From Syntrophomonas sp. UBA5314 (lineage in GTDB: Bacteria > Bacillota > Syntrophomonadia > Syntrophomonadales > Syntrophomonadaceae): a stretch of 64,000 nt of DNA. The stretch spans positions 14,488 to 78,487 of the forward strand of contig DHRK01000035.1 of NCBI GenBank assembly GCA_002410325.1, in the 5' to 3' direction. The position numbers and the translations under genes were made by a program. The notes under the pieces are model-generated. The model worked only from the letters and a program-made list of their open reading frames with translations. It had not been told where the DNA came from and searched no databases. This document shows, piece after piece, positions 8,262 to 16,407 of the stretch. The first letter of the stretch is position 1. Every line of letters begins with the position of its first letter.

Positions 8262-8735
8262 ATGCAGGAACAGAAAAAGTCCCTCGGATGCTTCCTGTGC
8301 GGGGTGGAAAATCCACACGGCATGAAGCTCACCTGGTTCAGCGATTTCGAGCAGGGGGTGGTTTGGACGGATGTGGAAGTTGCACCGTATTATAACGGCT
8401 ACCCGGGTGTCACCCATGGTGGGATTGTGGCTGCGCTGCTGGACGAAACCAGTTTCCGGGCCATTGCCCTGGAAGAAAAAGAGCGATTTCTGACGGATGA
8501 GCGGGTGTTTGTTACTGGCAGTTTAAATATTCATTACCACAAGCCCACCCCTACCGGACAGCCCCTGCGGGTGGTCGGTTGGATAAAACGAGCCGGCGAC
8601 AAACGGTATGAAACCTTGGCGGAAATCAGGCTGCCGGACGGGACGGTTACTGCCAGCGGCCGGGCCTTGATAATGAAGCCGGCCGATGATTTTGGAGACC
8701 AGACCGGTTTTTCGTCTGATTGGCCGGTTGATTAA
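8262..8735 (+). CDS. PaaI-family hotdog-fold acyl-CoA thioesterase
   Basis: ATG 8262 is chosen because GAAGGAG lies 8 bases upstream. A TTG at 8244 sits inside that site. The ~157-residue protein opens with CFLCGVENPHGMKL, the usual PaaI-family entry, and has VTHGGIVAALLDETSF, the hotdog helix carrying the catalytic Asp/Glu position. The sheet strand LNIHYHKPTPTGQPL follows. Such enzymes hydrolyse acyl-CoA thioesters. The exact acyl group cannot be told. It is monocistronic and convergent with the hydrogenase gene. Confidence 0.85.
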   Translation: MQEQKKSLGCFLCGVENPHGMKLTWFSDFEQGVVWTDVEVAPYYNGYPGVTHGGIVAALLDETSFRAIALEEKERFLTDERVFVTGSLNIHYHKPTPTGQPLRVVGWIKRAGDKRYETLAEIRLPDGTVTASGRALIMKPADDFGDQTGFSSDWPVD

Positions 8736-8740
8736 ACCGA

Positions 8741-8777
8741 AAAAAATATGAGCACCGCTGCATCAGCAGCGGTGCTC
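8741..8777 (-). terminator. Terminator of the hydrogenase gene
   Basis: A perfect 12-base stem, GAGCACCGCTGC (8750-8761) with GCAGCGGTGCTC (8766-8777), and a 4-base loop. On the minus strand it is followed by CATATTTTTTT. It lies 14 bases past the hydrogenase stop and may also slow plus-strand transcripts. Confidence 0.85.
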
Positions 8778-8790
8778 GCAATTTCAAACC

Positions 8791-10482
8791 TTATTTTCCG
8801 GTGGGATGATAATGGGTATGAAGCAGTTCGTGAGATTTATGTCCCAGCGGCTCATGCAGGAAGTCTTCGTAAATCTTTACAACTTCCGGGTTTTCGTGTG
8901 ATTTACGGAGGGGCAGGCCGGCGTCTTCTTCATAGATGGCGTCGATCCGCTCAACCTTCTTGGCAATAGTTGAGGGAATCGGCTGTCCACCACCGCCGAT
9001 GCACCCGCCGGGGCAGCACATTACTTCAATGAAGTGATAAGGAGAAGTGCCTGCCTTTATCTCGTCCATAATCTTACGGGCGCTGCCCAGTGAGTTGGCT
9101 ACAGCCACCTTTACTTTGGTTCCGGCCAGATCTACTTCGGCTTCTTTCATGCCCTGGAATCCACGCACCATGTTAAAGTTCACGTCTTCCAGCTTGTTGC
9201 CGGTTACAACTTCATAAACGGTCCTCAAGGCAGCTTCCATAACTCCGCCCGAAGCACCGAAGATAACCGCTGCGCCGGTGTAGGCTCCCAGCAATGAATC
9301 AAACTGGCTGGGCTCCAGCTGTTCCCAATCGGGACCGCCGATTTTGAAAAGCTTGCCTATTTCTCTGGTGGTTAAAACCAGATCCACATCCTGGTATCCG
9401 CTGGAATTCATTTCGGGGCGGGAAGCCTCAAATTTCTTGGCGGTACAGGGCATGATGGATACGGAATAAATCTTGGAGGGGTCGACCCCCATCTTCTCCG
9501 CCCAGTAGGTTTTGACCAGAGCGCCAAACATCTGCTGGGGAGATTTGCAGGTGGACAGATGATCTAATTGATCCGGGAAGAAGGTCTCGATAAAGTTGAT
9601 CCAGCCAGGGCTGCAGGAGGTTATCATCGGCAGGGTTCCACCGGTTTTTAACCGCTTGAGCAGCTCGTTGCCCTCTTCCAGGATGGTCAAGTCGGCGGTA
9701 AAGTTGGTGTGGAAAACGCGATCAAAGCCCAGGGTGCGCAGTCCGGCAACAAATTTAAGCATGTCCAGGCTGCCGGTCTTCATTCCCAGTTCCTCGGCGA
9801 TGGCTACGCGTACGGCCGGAGCGATCTGGGTGACCACGATCTTGTCCGGGTCGGCTACCGCAGCCAGGAATTCATCGATCTGTTCATTCTCGACAATAGC
9901 GCCTACCGGGCATACCAGGGCACATTGTCCACACATTACACATTTGGTCTGGATAAGCGGAAGTCCGTCGACCGTACGGGGAATCCCGTTTACAACTTCC
10001 AGAGCGGCTACAGTCTGGATGTCGTTGCACATCTCAACACAGCGCAGGCAGAGAGTACATTTGGAGGGGTCGCGGACCAGTGACGGGGTGGAGGTGTCTT
10101 TAGGCTGTAGAAACGGTTTGTTCACAACGTCGCGAATAATGAATGTTTCTGCCAGGGTCTGCAATTCGCAGTTTTGGTTGCGAGCGCAGTTCAAGCAGTC
10201 CTGGGGATGAACCTGGAGAATTTTCTTCAGGCTGTCAATTTTTGCTTTGAGGGCGGCCGGACTGAAAGTCTTGACGGTCATGCCATTGACTGCGTCTACA
10301 GAACAGGCGGTCTTCAACTCTCCATTGATCTCTACTGTGCACACCTTGCAGTTGTCTTTTACTTTAAGGTCCGGATGGGTGCACAGCGAGGGAAGGTCGA
10401 ACCCTGCTGCGGCACAGGCCTTCATCACGGTTGTCCCTTCGGGAACCGCAACCTCAAAGCCGTTTACTGTGATACTTACCAT
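8791..10482 (-). CDS. [FeFe] hydrogenase, modular ferredoxin-domain type
   Basis: Catalyses reversible H2 formation or oxidation in the cytoplasm. The 563 residues contain, in order, a plant-type [2Fe-2S] domain (LCTHPDLKVKDNCKVC at 33-48), a His-ligated [4Fe-4S] segment (HPQDCLNCARNQNCELQ near 92-108), two [4Fe-4S] motifs (CTLCLRCVEMC and CVMCGQCALVCP near 141-200) and the H-cluster domain. H-cluster loops are TSCSPGW, MPCTAKKFE and MCCPGGCIGGGGQP. L1 has Ser where the textbook motif is TSCCPxW, see findings. No hydrogenase maturation genes or NADH-binding subunits are adjacent. It therefore may work with ferredoxin alone or with partners encoded elsewhere. It has its own promoter and terminator. 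Confidence 0.93.
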   Translation of the reverse strand: MVSITVNGFEVAVPEGTTVMKACAAAGFDLPSLCTHPDLKVKDNCKVCTVEINGELKTACSVDAVNGMTVKTFSPAALKAKIDSLKKILQVHPQDCLNCARNQNCELQTLAETFIIRDVVNKPFLQPKDTSTPSLVRDPSKCTLCLRCVEMCNDIQTVAALEVVNGIPRTVDGLPLIQTKCVMCGQCALVCPVGAIVENEQIDEFLAAVADPDKIVVTQIAPAVRVAIAEELGMKTGSLDMLKFVAGLRTLGFDRVFHTNFTADLTILEEGNELLKRLKTGGTLPMITSCSPGWINFIETFFPDQLDHLSTCKSPQQMFGALVKTYWAEKMGVDPSKIYSVSIMPCTAKKFEASRPEMNSSGYQDVDLVLTTREIGKLFKIGGPDWEQLEPSQFDSLLGAYTGAAVIFGASGGVMEAALRTVYEVVTGNKLEDVNFNMVRGFQGMKEAEVDLAGTKVKVAVANSLGSARKIMDEIKAGTSPYHFIEVMCCPGGCIGGGGQPIPSTIAKKVERIDAIYEEDAGLPLRKSHENPEVVKIYEDFLHEPLGHKSHELLHTHYHPTGK

Positions 10483-10527
10483 ACTCTTACTCCTCTCCCG
10501 ATCTTACTTTTTTAGGCTTCTTTCATA

Positions 10528-10556
10528 AGTTTATTTATCAAAAAATAGAGTGTCAA
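10528..10556 (-). promoter_or_regulatory. Promoter of the hydrogenase gene
   Basis: On the minus strand a perfect TTGACA (10551-10556) and TAAACT (10528-10533) are spaced by 17 bases, about 45 bases upstream of the start. I saw no clear Rex palindrome in the region. Confidence 0.65.
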
Positions 10557-10736
10557 GTGTAACATATTTAGCCTTTGTTCTACAAAATTCCTATTTCAGG
10601 CAAATACGGGTAAGCTGGATAGAAAAAATCCGAATAATCAGGCCATTGTGATGTTTCTATCCGTCTGGAACTGTTGTATAATATTGCATAGTGAGCTTAT
10701 TATTGCCAAAATCGATTCGGTTAGGAGGTTTATCTC

Positions 10737-12050
10737 ATGAAAAGAATTCTGTCCTTAACATTATCTACTCTGGTTATGCTGGCCTTTTTGGCGTCTCCGG
10801 CCCTGGCTGATTTTTCGCTTTCCTTGAACGACATGTATGCCGGCAGTGCCAACCCGGTCGTGGTGGTTGACGGTCGGGGCATGGTGTCAACGGATACTAT
10901 TGGTCTCCTATTCGGCGCCGATGTTGCAGTTGACAATGGAAGAGTCACAGTGCTTGAAAACGATAAAAAGCTGGTAATGGACGTCGATAGCCTTGAGGCC
11001 AGCCTGAACGGCGCCCCTCTTACGCTCAGCATCGCGCCGCAGGAGATTGACAATAGAGTCATGCTTCCCCTGTCTTCGGTTTGCGAGGCTTTGGGCGCTT
11101 CCCTGAACTATATTCCCGAACGGGCTCGTATTAACGTGGTTTATAAAGAAACCCGCAATGATTTAAGCCCGCAAGAAGTCATGGAAAAATATATGAAAGA
11201 ATACCAATCCCTCAACACTTACAGCTTTAAGGGTTCTCAAGACATTATCATGAACATGGAGGCATCCGGTTTGCCAGCCGGCAGTCCGGGCCAAATGACC
11301 ATGAAAATAGCCGAAAAATTAAATGGTTCGTTTTCGCAGAATCCCATTCAGGCTTATATGAATTTAAATATCAAGATGGACAGTGAGGCCCTGGCAGCGG
11401 CCGGGCCGGCTGTAACCGACCAGACCATGGAGATCATAATGACTGAAGACCAAATGTATATGAAGATGCCTGACGGCCAATGGGTTGAGATGGACCTGGG
11501 CGGTTTTAATCTCAAGGGTTTGATGCAGAGTCAGGGCAGTCTCCAGGACCTGCAGGCTATGGTTGCCGAGCTGCAAAAAAATCATGTTATTATGTCCTTT
11601 GACAATGATCAAAAGAGGAAAGGCGAAGATTACTGGGTGATAAGTAGCACCATTGATACCGAGACCTTCAGCAGTATATTTAAAAGCGTCACGGATCAAA
11701 TGAGCGGAATAATGCCCGCCATGACGGCGTCTGACAACCGGGAGTTCCAGAATGTCATGAGCCAGTTGATGGAGGACCTGAAGCTTAATATGACCATGAA
11801 AATCTGGGTGGACCCCGACACCTATTTAGCCCGTTACGGGGAGGGAATTATGGATATGCAGATGAGCATAGCGATTCCGGCACAGGAAAACGGCAACGCT
11901 GGTATGCTGAATATGAACATGCATGGAATCAGCAGCCTGGAGTACTACGATTACGGGGCTGAAGTGATACTGCCCAATATCAACCAGGCGATCAGTTTCG
12001 ATAAATATATCCAGCAGCAGGCCTTACCAGCAGCAGGCCTCATAGGTTAG
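10737..12050 (+). CDS. Secreted copper-amine-oxidase-like (stalk) domain protein
   Basis: A 437-residue exported protein. Residues 1-24 form a signal peptide ending SPALA. Residues ~35-138 form a copper-amine-oxidase N-terminal-like stalk domain (VVVDGRGMVSTDTIG, NRVMLPLSSVCEALGASLNY, INVVYK). The region ~140-420 is rich in Met and resembles LppX/LolA-like or DUF6612-type beta-sheet proteins (AYMNLNIKMDSEA, IIMTEDQMYMKMPDGQWVEM, MTMKIWVDPDTYLARYGEG). Such proteins are common on the surface of Clostridia and may bind hydrophobic ligands or cell-wall material. No catalytic residues are visible. AGGAGG lies just upstream, and a TATAAT at 10677-10682 is the likely -10. Confidence 0.8.
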   Translation: MKRILSLTLSTLVMLAFLASPALADFSLSLNDMYAGSANPVVVVDGRGMVSTDTIGLLFGADVAVDNGRVTVLENDKKLVMDVDSLEASLNGAPLTLSIAPQEIDNRVMLPLSSVCEALGASLNYIPERARINVVYKETRNDLSPQEVMEKYMKEYQSLNTYSFKGSQDIIMNMEASGLPAGSPGQMTMKIAEKLNGSFSQNPIQAYMNLNIKMDSEALAAAGPAVTDQTMEIIMTEDQMYMKMPDGQWVEMDLGGFNLKGLMQSQGSLQDLQAMVAELQKNHVIMSFDNDQKRKGEDYWVISSTIDTETFSSIFKSVTDQMSGIMPAMTASDNREFQNVMSQLMEDLKLNMTMKIWVDPDTYLARYGEGIMDMQMSIAIPAQENGNAGMLNMNMHGISSLEYYDYGAEVILPNINQAISFDKYIQQQALPAAGLIG

Positions 12051-12085
12051 GAAGCAAGAAAGGCAAAAGGCAACGTTTAATTAGT

Positions 12086-12120
12086 AAAAGCCACGGGAAC
12101 CAACCGTGGCTTTACTTTTG
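12086..12120. terminator. Bidirectional terminator between convergent genes
   Basis: AAAGCCACGG and CCGTGGCTTT form a 10-base stem with a 7-base loop. T runs flank it on the plus side and A runs on the left, so it can serve both the stalk protein and the convergent aminotransferase. Confidence 0.75.
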
Positions 12121-12170
12121 CTCTACATTATGTATGATATTTGTTTTCAGGCGCTATCATACCCCGTTAA

Positions 12171-13319
12171 TCATGCTTGACTGTTTTTTAAGTAATAATC
12201 CAGGCGGTTTAGACCTTCTTTGATATTGTCCAGCGAATTGGCATAGGACAGCCTGATATAGCCCTCGCAGTTGCTGCCGAAGTCAATTCCGGGGGTGACT
12301 GCCACCCGGGCCTTCTCCAGTATATCAAAGGCCAGACGGTAGGAATCCGTGCTGATATGCTTGACGTTGGCCAGGGCATAGAAGGCTCCGGTTGGTTCGC
12401 TTTTAGTGGCCAGACCCATTTCGCGCAGTCGGCCCAGCAGGTATGAACGGCGCTGGTTGTAAATTTCTTTCATCTGCTCCACTTCGTTATGGCAGAAGCG
12501 CAGGGCGGCTATACCGCCTTCTTGCGCAAAGGAAGCCGCGCAGATAAAGAGGTTTTGCTGCAGGATCTGCATGGGGCGTATATAAGGGCGGGGGGCGATC
12601 ACATAGCCCAGACGCCATCCGGTCATGGCAAATAACTTGGAAAAACCGTTAATAACAAAGGCGTTGTCTGAAAATTCCAGGATGCTGTGTTCTTCTCCTT
12701 CGTATACCAGGCCTGAATAGATCTCATCGGCTATTACCGGCCGGGGCAGGTCGGCCAACTGCTTGAGCTGGGCCGCGGTGCATACCATCCCGGTGGGGTT
12801 GGCCGGACTGTTTACCAGGATGGCCTTACTTTTTTGCCCCATGCGGGCCTTGATATCCTCCACCCGGTATTGAAAACCGTCCTCTTCATTTACTTCCACA
12901 TAAGCAGGACGAGAATCCAGGAAATGAATGAAATTGGGGTAGCAGGCATAGTAGGGATTGGGAAGAATAATCTCCTCCCCTCTTTCGGCAAGCACTGAGA
13001 AAACCAGCAGCATAGCCGGCGAAGTGCCCATAGTAATGATCACCTGCTCAGGTGAAATATTCACTCCGAAGCGGCGGTGATAATAAGCGGCCACTTCTTC
13101 CCGCAAGGAGAGCTTGCCCAGGCTGTGGGTATAGTGGGTATCGTCATCGCGCAAGGCTTTTAAGGCCGCTTCTTTGACCGGCTCGGGGGTGGGAAAATCC
13201 GGCTCCCCCACTTCAAGATGGATAACATCTTCACCCTGAGCCTGCATGGCCTGCGCCTTTTCCAGCACCTCCATGACAATGAACGGTGAAATGTTGTCGA
13301 TGCGCGATTTGCCAGTCAT
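12171..13319 (-). CDS. PLP-dependent class I/II aminotransferase
   Basis: An aspartate-aminotransferase-like fold type I enzyme of about 382 residues. ATG 13317-13319 is preferred, with AAGGGGAG upstream. Visible motifs are HLEVGEPDFPTP (substrate entry), NSPANPTGM, VIADEIYSGL (cofactor Asp and Tyr) and the PLP lysine in NGFSKLFAMTGWRLGY at about residue 230. Subfamily members act on Asp, aromatic or branched amino acids, and the substrate cannot be fixed from sequence. It is the third gene after ubiB-like and spoIIM-like genes on the same strand, with a gap of about 38 bases. Confidence 0.9.
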   Translation of the reverse strand: MTGKSRIDNISPFIVMEVLEKAQAMQAQGEDVIHLEVGEPDFPTPEPVKEAALKALRDDDTHYTHSLGKLSLREEVAAYYHRRFGVNISPEQVIITMGTSPAMLLVFSVLAERGEEIILPNPYYACYPNFIHFLDSRPAYVEVNEEDGFQYRVEDIKARMGQKSKAILVNSPANPTGMVCTAAQLKQLADLPRPVIADEIYSGLVYEGEEHSILEFSDNAFVINGFSKLFAMTGWRLGYVIAPRPYIRPMQILQQNLFICAASFAQEGGIAALRFCHNEVEQMKEIYNQRRSYLLGRLREMGLATKSEPTGAFYALANVKHISTDSYRLAFDILEKARVAVTPGIDFGSNCEGYIRLSYANSLDNIKEGLNRLDYYLKNSQA

Positions 13320-13357
13320 CACTGCACTCCCCTTTTGCTTAAATAACATTAACCGAA

Positions 13358-13906
13358 TTATACCAGACTTTTAATCACCCACGGTGAAACAAAGGCTTCC
13401 ATAATAGCTGCTATGGCCAGCAGGATTAAAGGGAGCCAGATGAATCCCCAGGCTTTTCGGTAATCTACCGCCTGCCAGCCGGCCGCACAGGCCAAAAATA
13501 AGGCCGCAAATTCAAAAACGCCGTGGGGCAGTATGCCCAGGGCGAACTGGCCATAGCTTAACCCGGCCAGCTTGTGAATCAAAGTGGCGGCAAATCCTAA
13601 AACCAGGCCGTTAATAAGCAGCACCAGCCCAGGCAGCAGCCCCCTGGTAGGCCGGGCGGTCATCAGGCACAAAACGATGACCAGGGCGTTTTTAAAAAAA
13701 TACAGAAATAAAAGGTAGACCGGTTCGGATATGCTGTTCATGGAGGCAGGCTTTTCAGCTATAGCTACCGCGTTTTTTAGCAATGGAAAGGCCAGATCAT
13801 AGACTTGACGGTAGAACAGGGCTCCAGCCAAAATTCCGCCAAGAAATACAGCAATCCAAATGCGGGTTCCGGGCAACAAATCGAGCAGCTCCCTTTTTGA
13901 ATACAA
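13358..13906 (-). CDS. SpoIIM-family (DUF95) membrane protein
   Basis: A 182-residue polytopic membrane protein with about five helices. The conserved patch GILPHGVFEFAALFLACAAG matches the stage II sporulation protein M family hallmark (PHGxxE). SpoIIM in sporulators belongs to the SpoIIDMP complex that drives engulfment. Many genomes carry extra family members with other or unknown roles, so this is not called spoIIM. It starts at TTG 13904-13906 behind GAGGAGGGG. It lies between the UbiB-like kinase and the aminotransferase, with 21 bases to the former. Confidence 0.8.
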   Translation of the reverse strand: MYSKRELLDLLPGTRIWIAVFLGGILAGALFYRQVYDLAFPLLKNAVAIAEKPASMNSISEPVYLLFLYFFKNALVIVLCLMTARPTRGLLPGLVLLINGLVLGFAATLIHKLAGLSYGQFALGILPHGVFEFAALFLACAAGWQAVDYRKAWGFIWLPLILLAIAAIMEAFVSPWVIKSLV

Positions 13907-13927
13907 ACAAACCCCTCCTCACCTGGA

Positions 13928-15628
13928 TTACCAACCGGACTTCCCTCCCCGCCGTTTCTTCCTGGGTACTATTTCGGGATGCCTCAGCATGCGGCGGCTG
14001 CCTTTAGGCTCCCTTCTGCTCAATATAAAGGCCAGCAGAAAGACCAGACTGAGCAGAACACTGCCCAGGGCCCAGCCGGTCTCCCCGTTAACTTTTAAAT
14101 AGGACGCGGCCAGTGCAGTGAAGCCAAACCCCAGCATCCAGGATACACCGTTCAGGGAGCGGGTGTTGCTGGCCATCTGCTCAGTCAGAGTCTGCATCGG
14201 AATATTTACCGTGAGCTCCCCGATTTCCGCCTGGCGCAAGACCTTTTCGGCCAGGGGGGGTATTTCCACCAGGGCCAGACCCAGAGCGCCGGCTTTATCT
14301 TTGACTATTTTAAACAGGCTCTCTTTTTCAGGGGCTATCTGTTCCAGGTAGGGACGGCCCACATCTATAAAACTGATATCCGGATAGAGCTTCACGCATA
14401 TACCGTATAGAGTGCCCAGGGCCCTGCCCAAAAATGTAAAGTTGGCCGGCACCTGGAAAGGCTGCTCATAGAGCAACACTTCCAGGTCTTTTAGAATAAC
14501 GTTTAGATCAGTTTGCGACAGTTCTTTGGTTTTGCCCAGGCTTTGCTCCAAAAACAGGCTCATAGCGCGAATAAGGACCTGCTGATTCGCCTCCGGCCGG
14601 ATAAAACCGATTAGGGTCAAGTACTCCACCACTCTGGCAAAGTCACGGTTGACCAGGGCGAAGACCATTTCCACCAGGGTGTCCCGCACATCCGGGGGTA
14701 TGCTGCCCATCATCCCAAAATCGATCATGACCAGTTTGTTGCCGGGGCGGGCAAACAAGTTGCCGGGATGGGGGTCGGCATGGAAGAAACCGTCGATCAG
14801 GATCTGTTTTACATAAACCTGGAGCAGTTTGCCAGCGATCTGCTGGCGGTCGATGCCCTGGGCATCCATTTCGGCAAAATCAGTCACCTTTACACCATCC
14901 AGGTATTCCATGGTCAAGACCCGGCGAGTGGTGTATTCCCAGTAGATTTCGGGGACTATTAAATCGGGGTCGTCTTTACTGTTTTCGGCAATCCGTTCAG
15001 CGTTATGCCCTTCCTGGATGTAGTTCAGCTCGGCCCACAGGGTGTCGGAAAACTCGCGATAGATAGCATCCAGGTCGACAAAGCGCTCCCAATCGGTGAA
15101 CCTTTTTATCAAGGCGATAACCCGGCCGACTGCTTTAAGATCGATGGCCACCAGTTCTTCAATACCCGGCCGCTGGATCTTTATAGCCACGGTTTCGCCG
15201 CTGTGCAACTGCCCCCGGTGCACCTGACCCAGGGAGGCCGAGGCGCGGGGTATATTATCGATGCCTAAAAAGACCTCGTGTAAAGGCTTTGAAAACTCTT
15301 GCCGGGCGACTTCAATCAGCTGATCAAAAGGCACTGGCTTTACTTCGTCCTGCAGGGTGGAAAGTTCATTGATACTGGAAGGCGGCAGGATGTCAACCCG
15401 GGTGCTGAAAAACTGGCCCAATTTGATCAAAAGGCCGCCCAGGTCAACGGCGGTTTCCCGGAAAAGGCGGGCCTGGGAAACATATAAGGCGGCCTTTTGG
15501 GCTTCCAGCCAATCGGTTGCATGCCACAGCTTCTTGAAGCGCAGCGAATAGAAAGACCAGAAGATCTTCACAAAGAGGAACACGACGGTCCAAAACCTTT
15601 TAAAACCACGCCAGGATTGGTTCTTCAT
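13928..15628 (-). CDS. UbiB/ABC1/AarF family atypical kinase
   Basis: A 566-residue UbiB-like protein with the family-specific KLGQFFSTR (KxGQ motif) near residue 70 and the Ala-rich nucleotide loop ASASLGQVHRG near 130. The catalytic-loop region FFHADPHPGNLF and metal-binding DFGMMG follow near 285-305. Two transmembrane helices close the protein (about 505-545). Family members regulate quinone or isoprenoid lipid metabolism through ATPase activity. In an anaerobe without obvious ubiquinone genes the lipid partner is unknown. It is the first gene of a three-gene operon with an extended -10 promoter upstream. Confidence 0.9.
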   Translation of the reverse strand: MKNQSWRGFKRFWTVVFLFVKIFWSFYSLRFKKLWHATDWLEAQKAALYVSQARLFRETAVDLGGLLIKLGQFFSTRVDILPPSSINELSTLQDEVKPVPFDQLIEVARQEFSKPLHEVFLGIDNIPRASASLGQVHRGQLHSGETVAIKIQRPGIEELVAIDLKAVGRVIALIKRFTDWERFVDLDAIYREFSDTLWAELNYIQEGHNAERIAENSKDDPDLIVPEIYWEYTTRRVLTMEYLDGVKVTDFAEMDAQGIDRQQIAGKLLQVYVKQILIDGFFHADPHPGNLFARPGNKLVMIDFGMMGSIPPDVRDTLVEMVFALVNRDFARVVEYLTLIGFIRPEANQQVLIRAMSLFLEQSLGKTKELSQTDLNVILKDLEVLLYEQPFQVPANFTFLGRALGTLYGICVKLYPDISFIDVGRPYLEQIAPEKESLFKIVKDKAGALGLALVEIPPLAEKVLRQAEIGELTVNIPMQTLTEQMASNTRSLNGVSWMLGFGFTALAASYLKVNGETGWALGSVLLSLVFLLAFILSRREPKGSRRMLRHPEIVPRKKRRGGKSGW

Positions 15629-15658
15629 AAGAGCGTCCCTTCAATTAGAATTGGCTAT

Positions 15659-15688
15659 ATTATACCAGAGATATTTCTGCTGACCTAA
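15659..15688 (-). promoter_or_regulatory. Extended -10 promoter for the UbiB operon
   Basis: On the minus strand TGG-TATAAT (TATAAT at 15659-15664) with a weak TTAGGT 18 bases upstream, about 30 bases before the UbiB start codon. Confidence 0.5.
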
Positions 15689-15692
15689 CCAG

Positions 15693-15744
15693 CACGAAAC
15701 GCCACGTTCACAAGGGGAACGAAGCGCAAACTGTGGTGTTCGTG
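15693..15744. repeat. Long palindromic hairpin between operons
   Basis: CACGAAACGCCAC (15693-15705) pairs with GTGGTGTTCGTG (15733-15744) with few mismatches, and an inner GTTC/GAAC can pair too. There is no T run. It lies downstream of the ATP-grasp operon and may stabilise or end its mRNA, or be a REP-like repeat. Confidence 0.55.
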
Positions 15745-15754
15745 GCACTGGGGA

Positions 15755-16402
15755 TTATTTGGGGTTGACTATGCCGGATACATGGTTGAACTCTCCATAC
15801 CCTTCAAAGGCCAGTTCAAAGGAGTTGGGTTGAGCGGTAGCCGGCGTAAAGCGGTCGTAGTATTCTTTGGCGACTTCAGCCATGACCTTTTTACCGCCGG
15901 CATCCATGAGGAAGAAGTAGCGTCCATCCAGGGAATGAACGCGCTGGGCCAGAGTGGCCATGGTAGTAAAGGAATTCATTTGGTTTTCATTGGCGGCCTG
16001 CTCGAGGCTCGGATAAAGGGATAGAGCTTCCCAGACGCTGGAGGAGTAGGTAATGCTTAACTGCGTTTTATCCTTGCTGGTCTTTACTTTGTAGGTATCG
16101 ACGTTGCCGATAAGCAGGCCTACGCTTTGACCGATCGATGAGGAGTTGTAAAACTCATAACTGGAAGCTATATAATAAGGAGAATTGGGTGAGTTTAGGA
16201 CCTCGACCTCCAGGTAGTAGTCGCCGTTGTCAATTTCTTTATTCTGGATAGTCCCCTGAACTACTTTTACTTCTGTGGTGTTGTACATGTCTTTCTCACC
16301 GGAACTTGCCACCCAGGCGATGAGAACGATGCCCGCACATAGCAAAGCTGCCAGGATACTGCCGACAATCAGATACTTCTTAATTTTCGACTCATCACTC
16401 AT
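15755..16402 (-). CDS. Membrane-anchored protein of unknown function, ATP-grasp operon
   Basis: Not recognised. ATG 16400-16402 is preferred, with GAGGAG eight bases upstream. One transmembrane helix near residues 9-30 (YLIVGSILAALLCAGIVLIAW) is followed by an extracytoplasmic domain of about 180 residues. That domain is rich in beta-strand-like stretches (VVQGTIQNKEIDNGDYYLEV and YKVKTSKDKTQLSITYSSS). The upstream ATP-grasp gene ends at 16408, so the two are tightly linked and probably translated together. It could be a partner or receptor of the ATP-grasp product on the outer face of the membrane. That is inference from position only. Confidence 0.7.
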   Translation of the reverse strand: MSDESKIKKYLIVGSILAALLCAGIVLIAWVASSGEKDMYNTTEVKVVQGTIQNKEIDNGDYYLEVEVLNSPNSPYYIASSYEFYNSSSIGQSVGLLIGNVDTYKVKTSKDKTQLSITYSSSVWEALSLYPSLEQAANENQMNSFTTMATLAQRVHSLDGRYFFLMDAGGKKVMAEVAKEYYDRFTPATAQPNSFELAFEGYGEFNHVSGIVNPK

Positions 16403-16407
16403 TACGC

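Noticed and set aside
10483..10736. Rex (redox) operator before the hydrogenase
   Set aside because: No TTGTGA-like palindrome found, only A/T-rich sequence.
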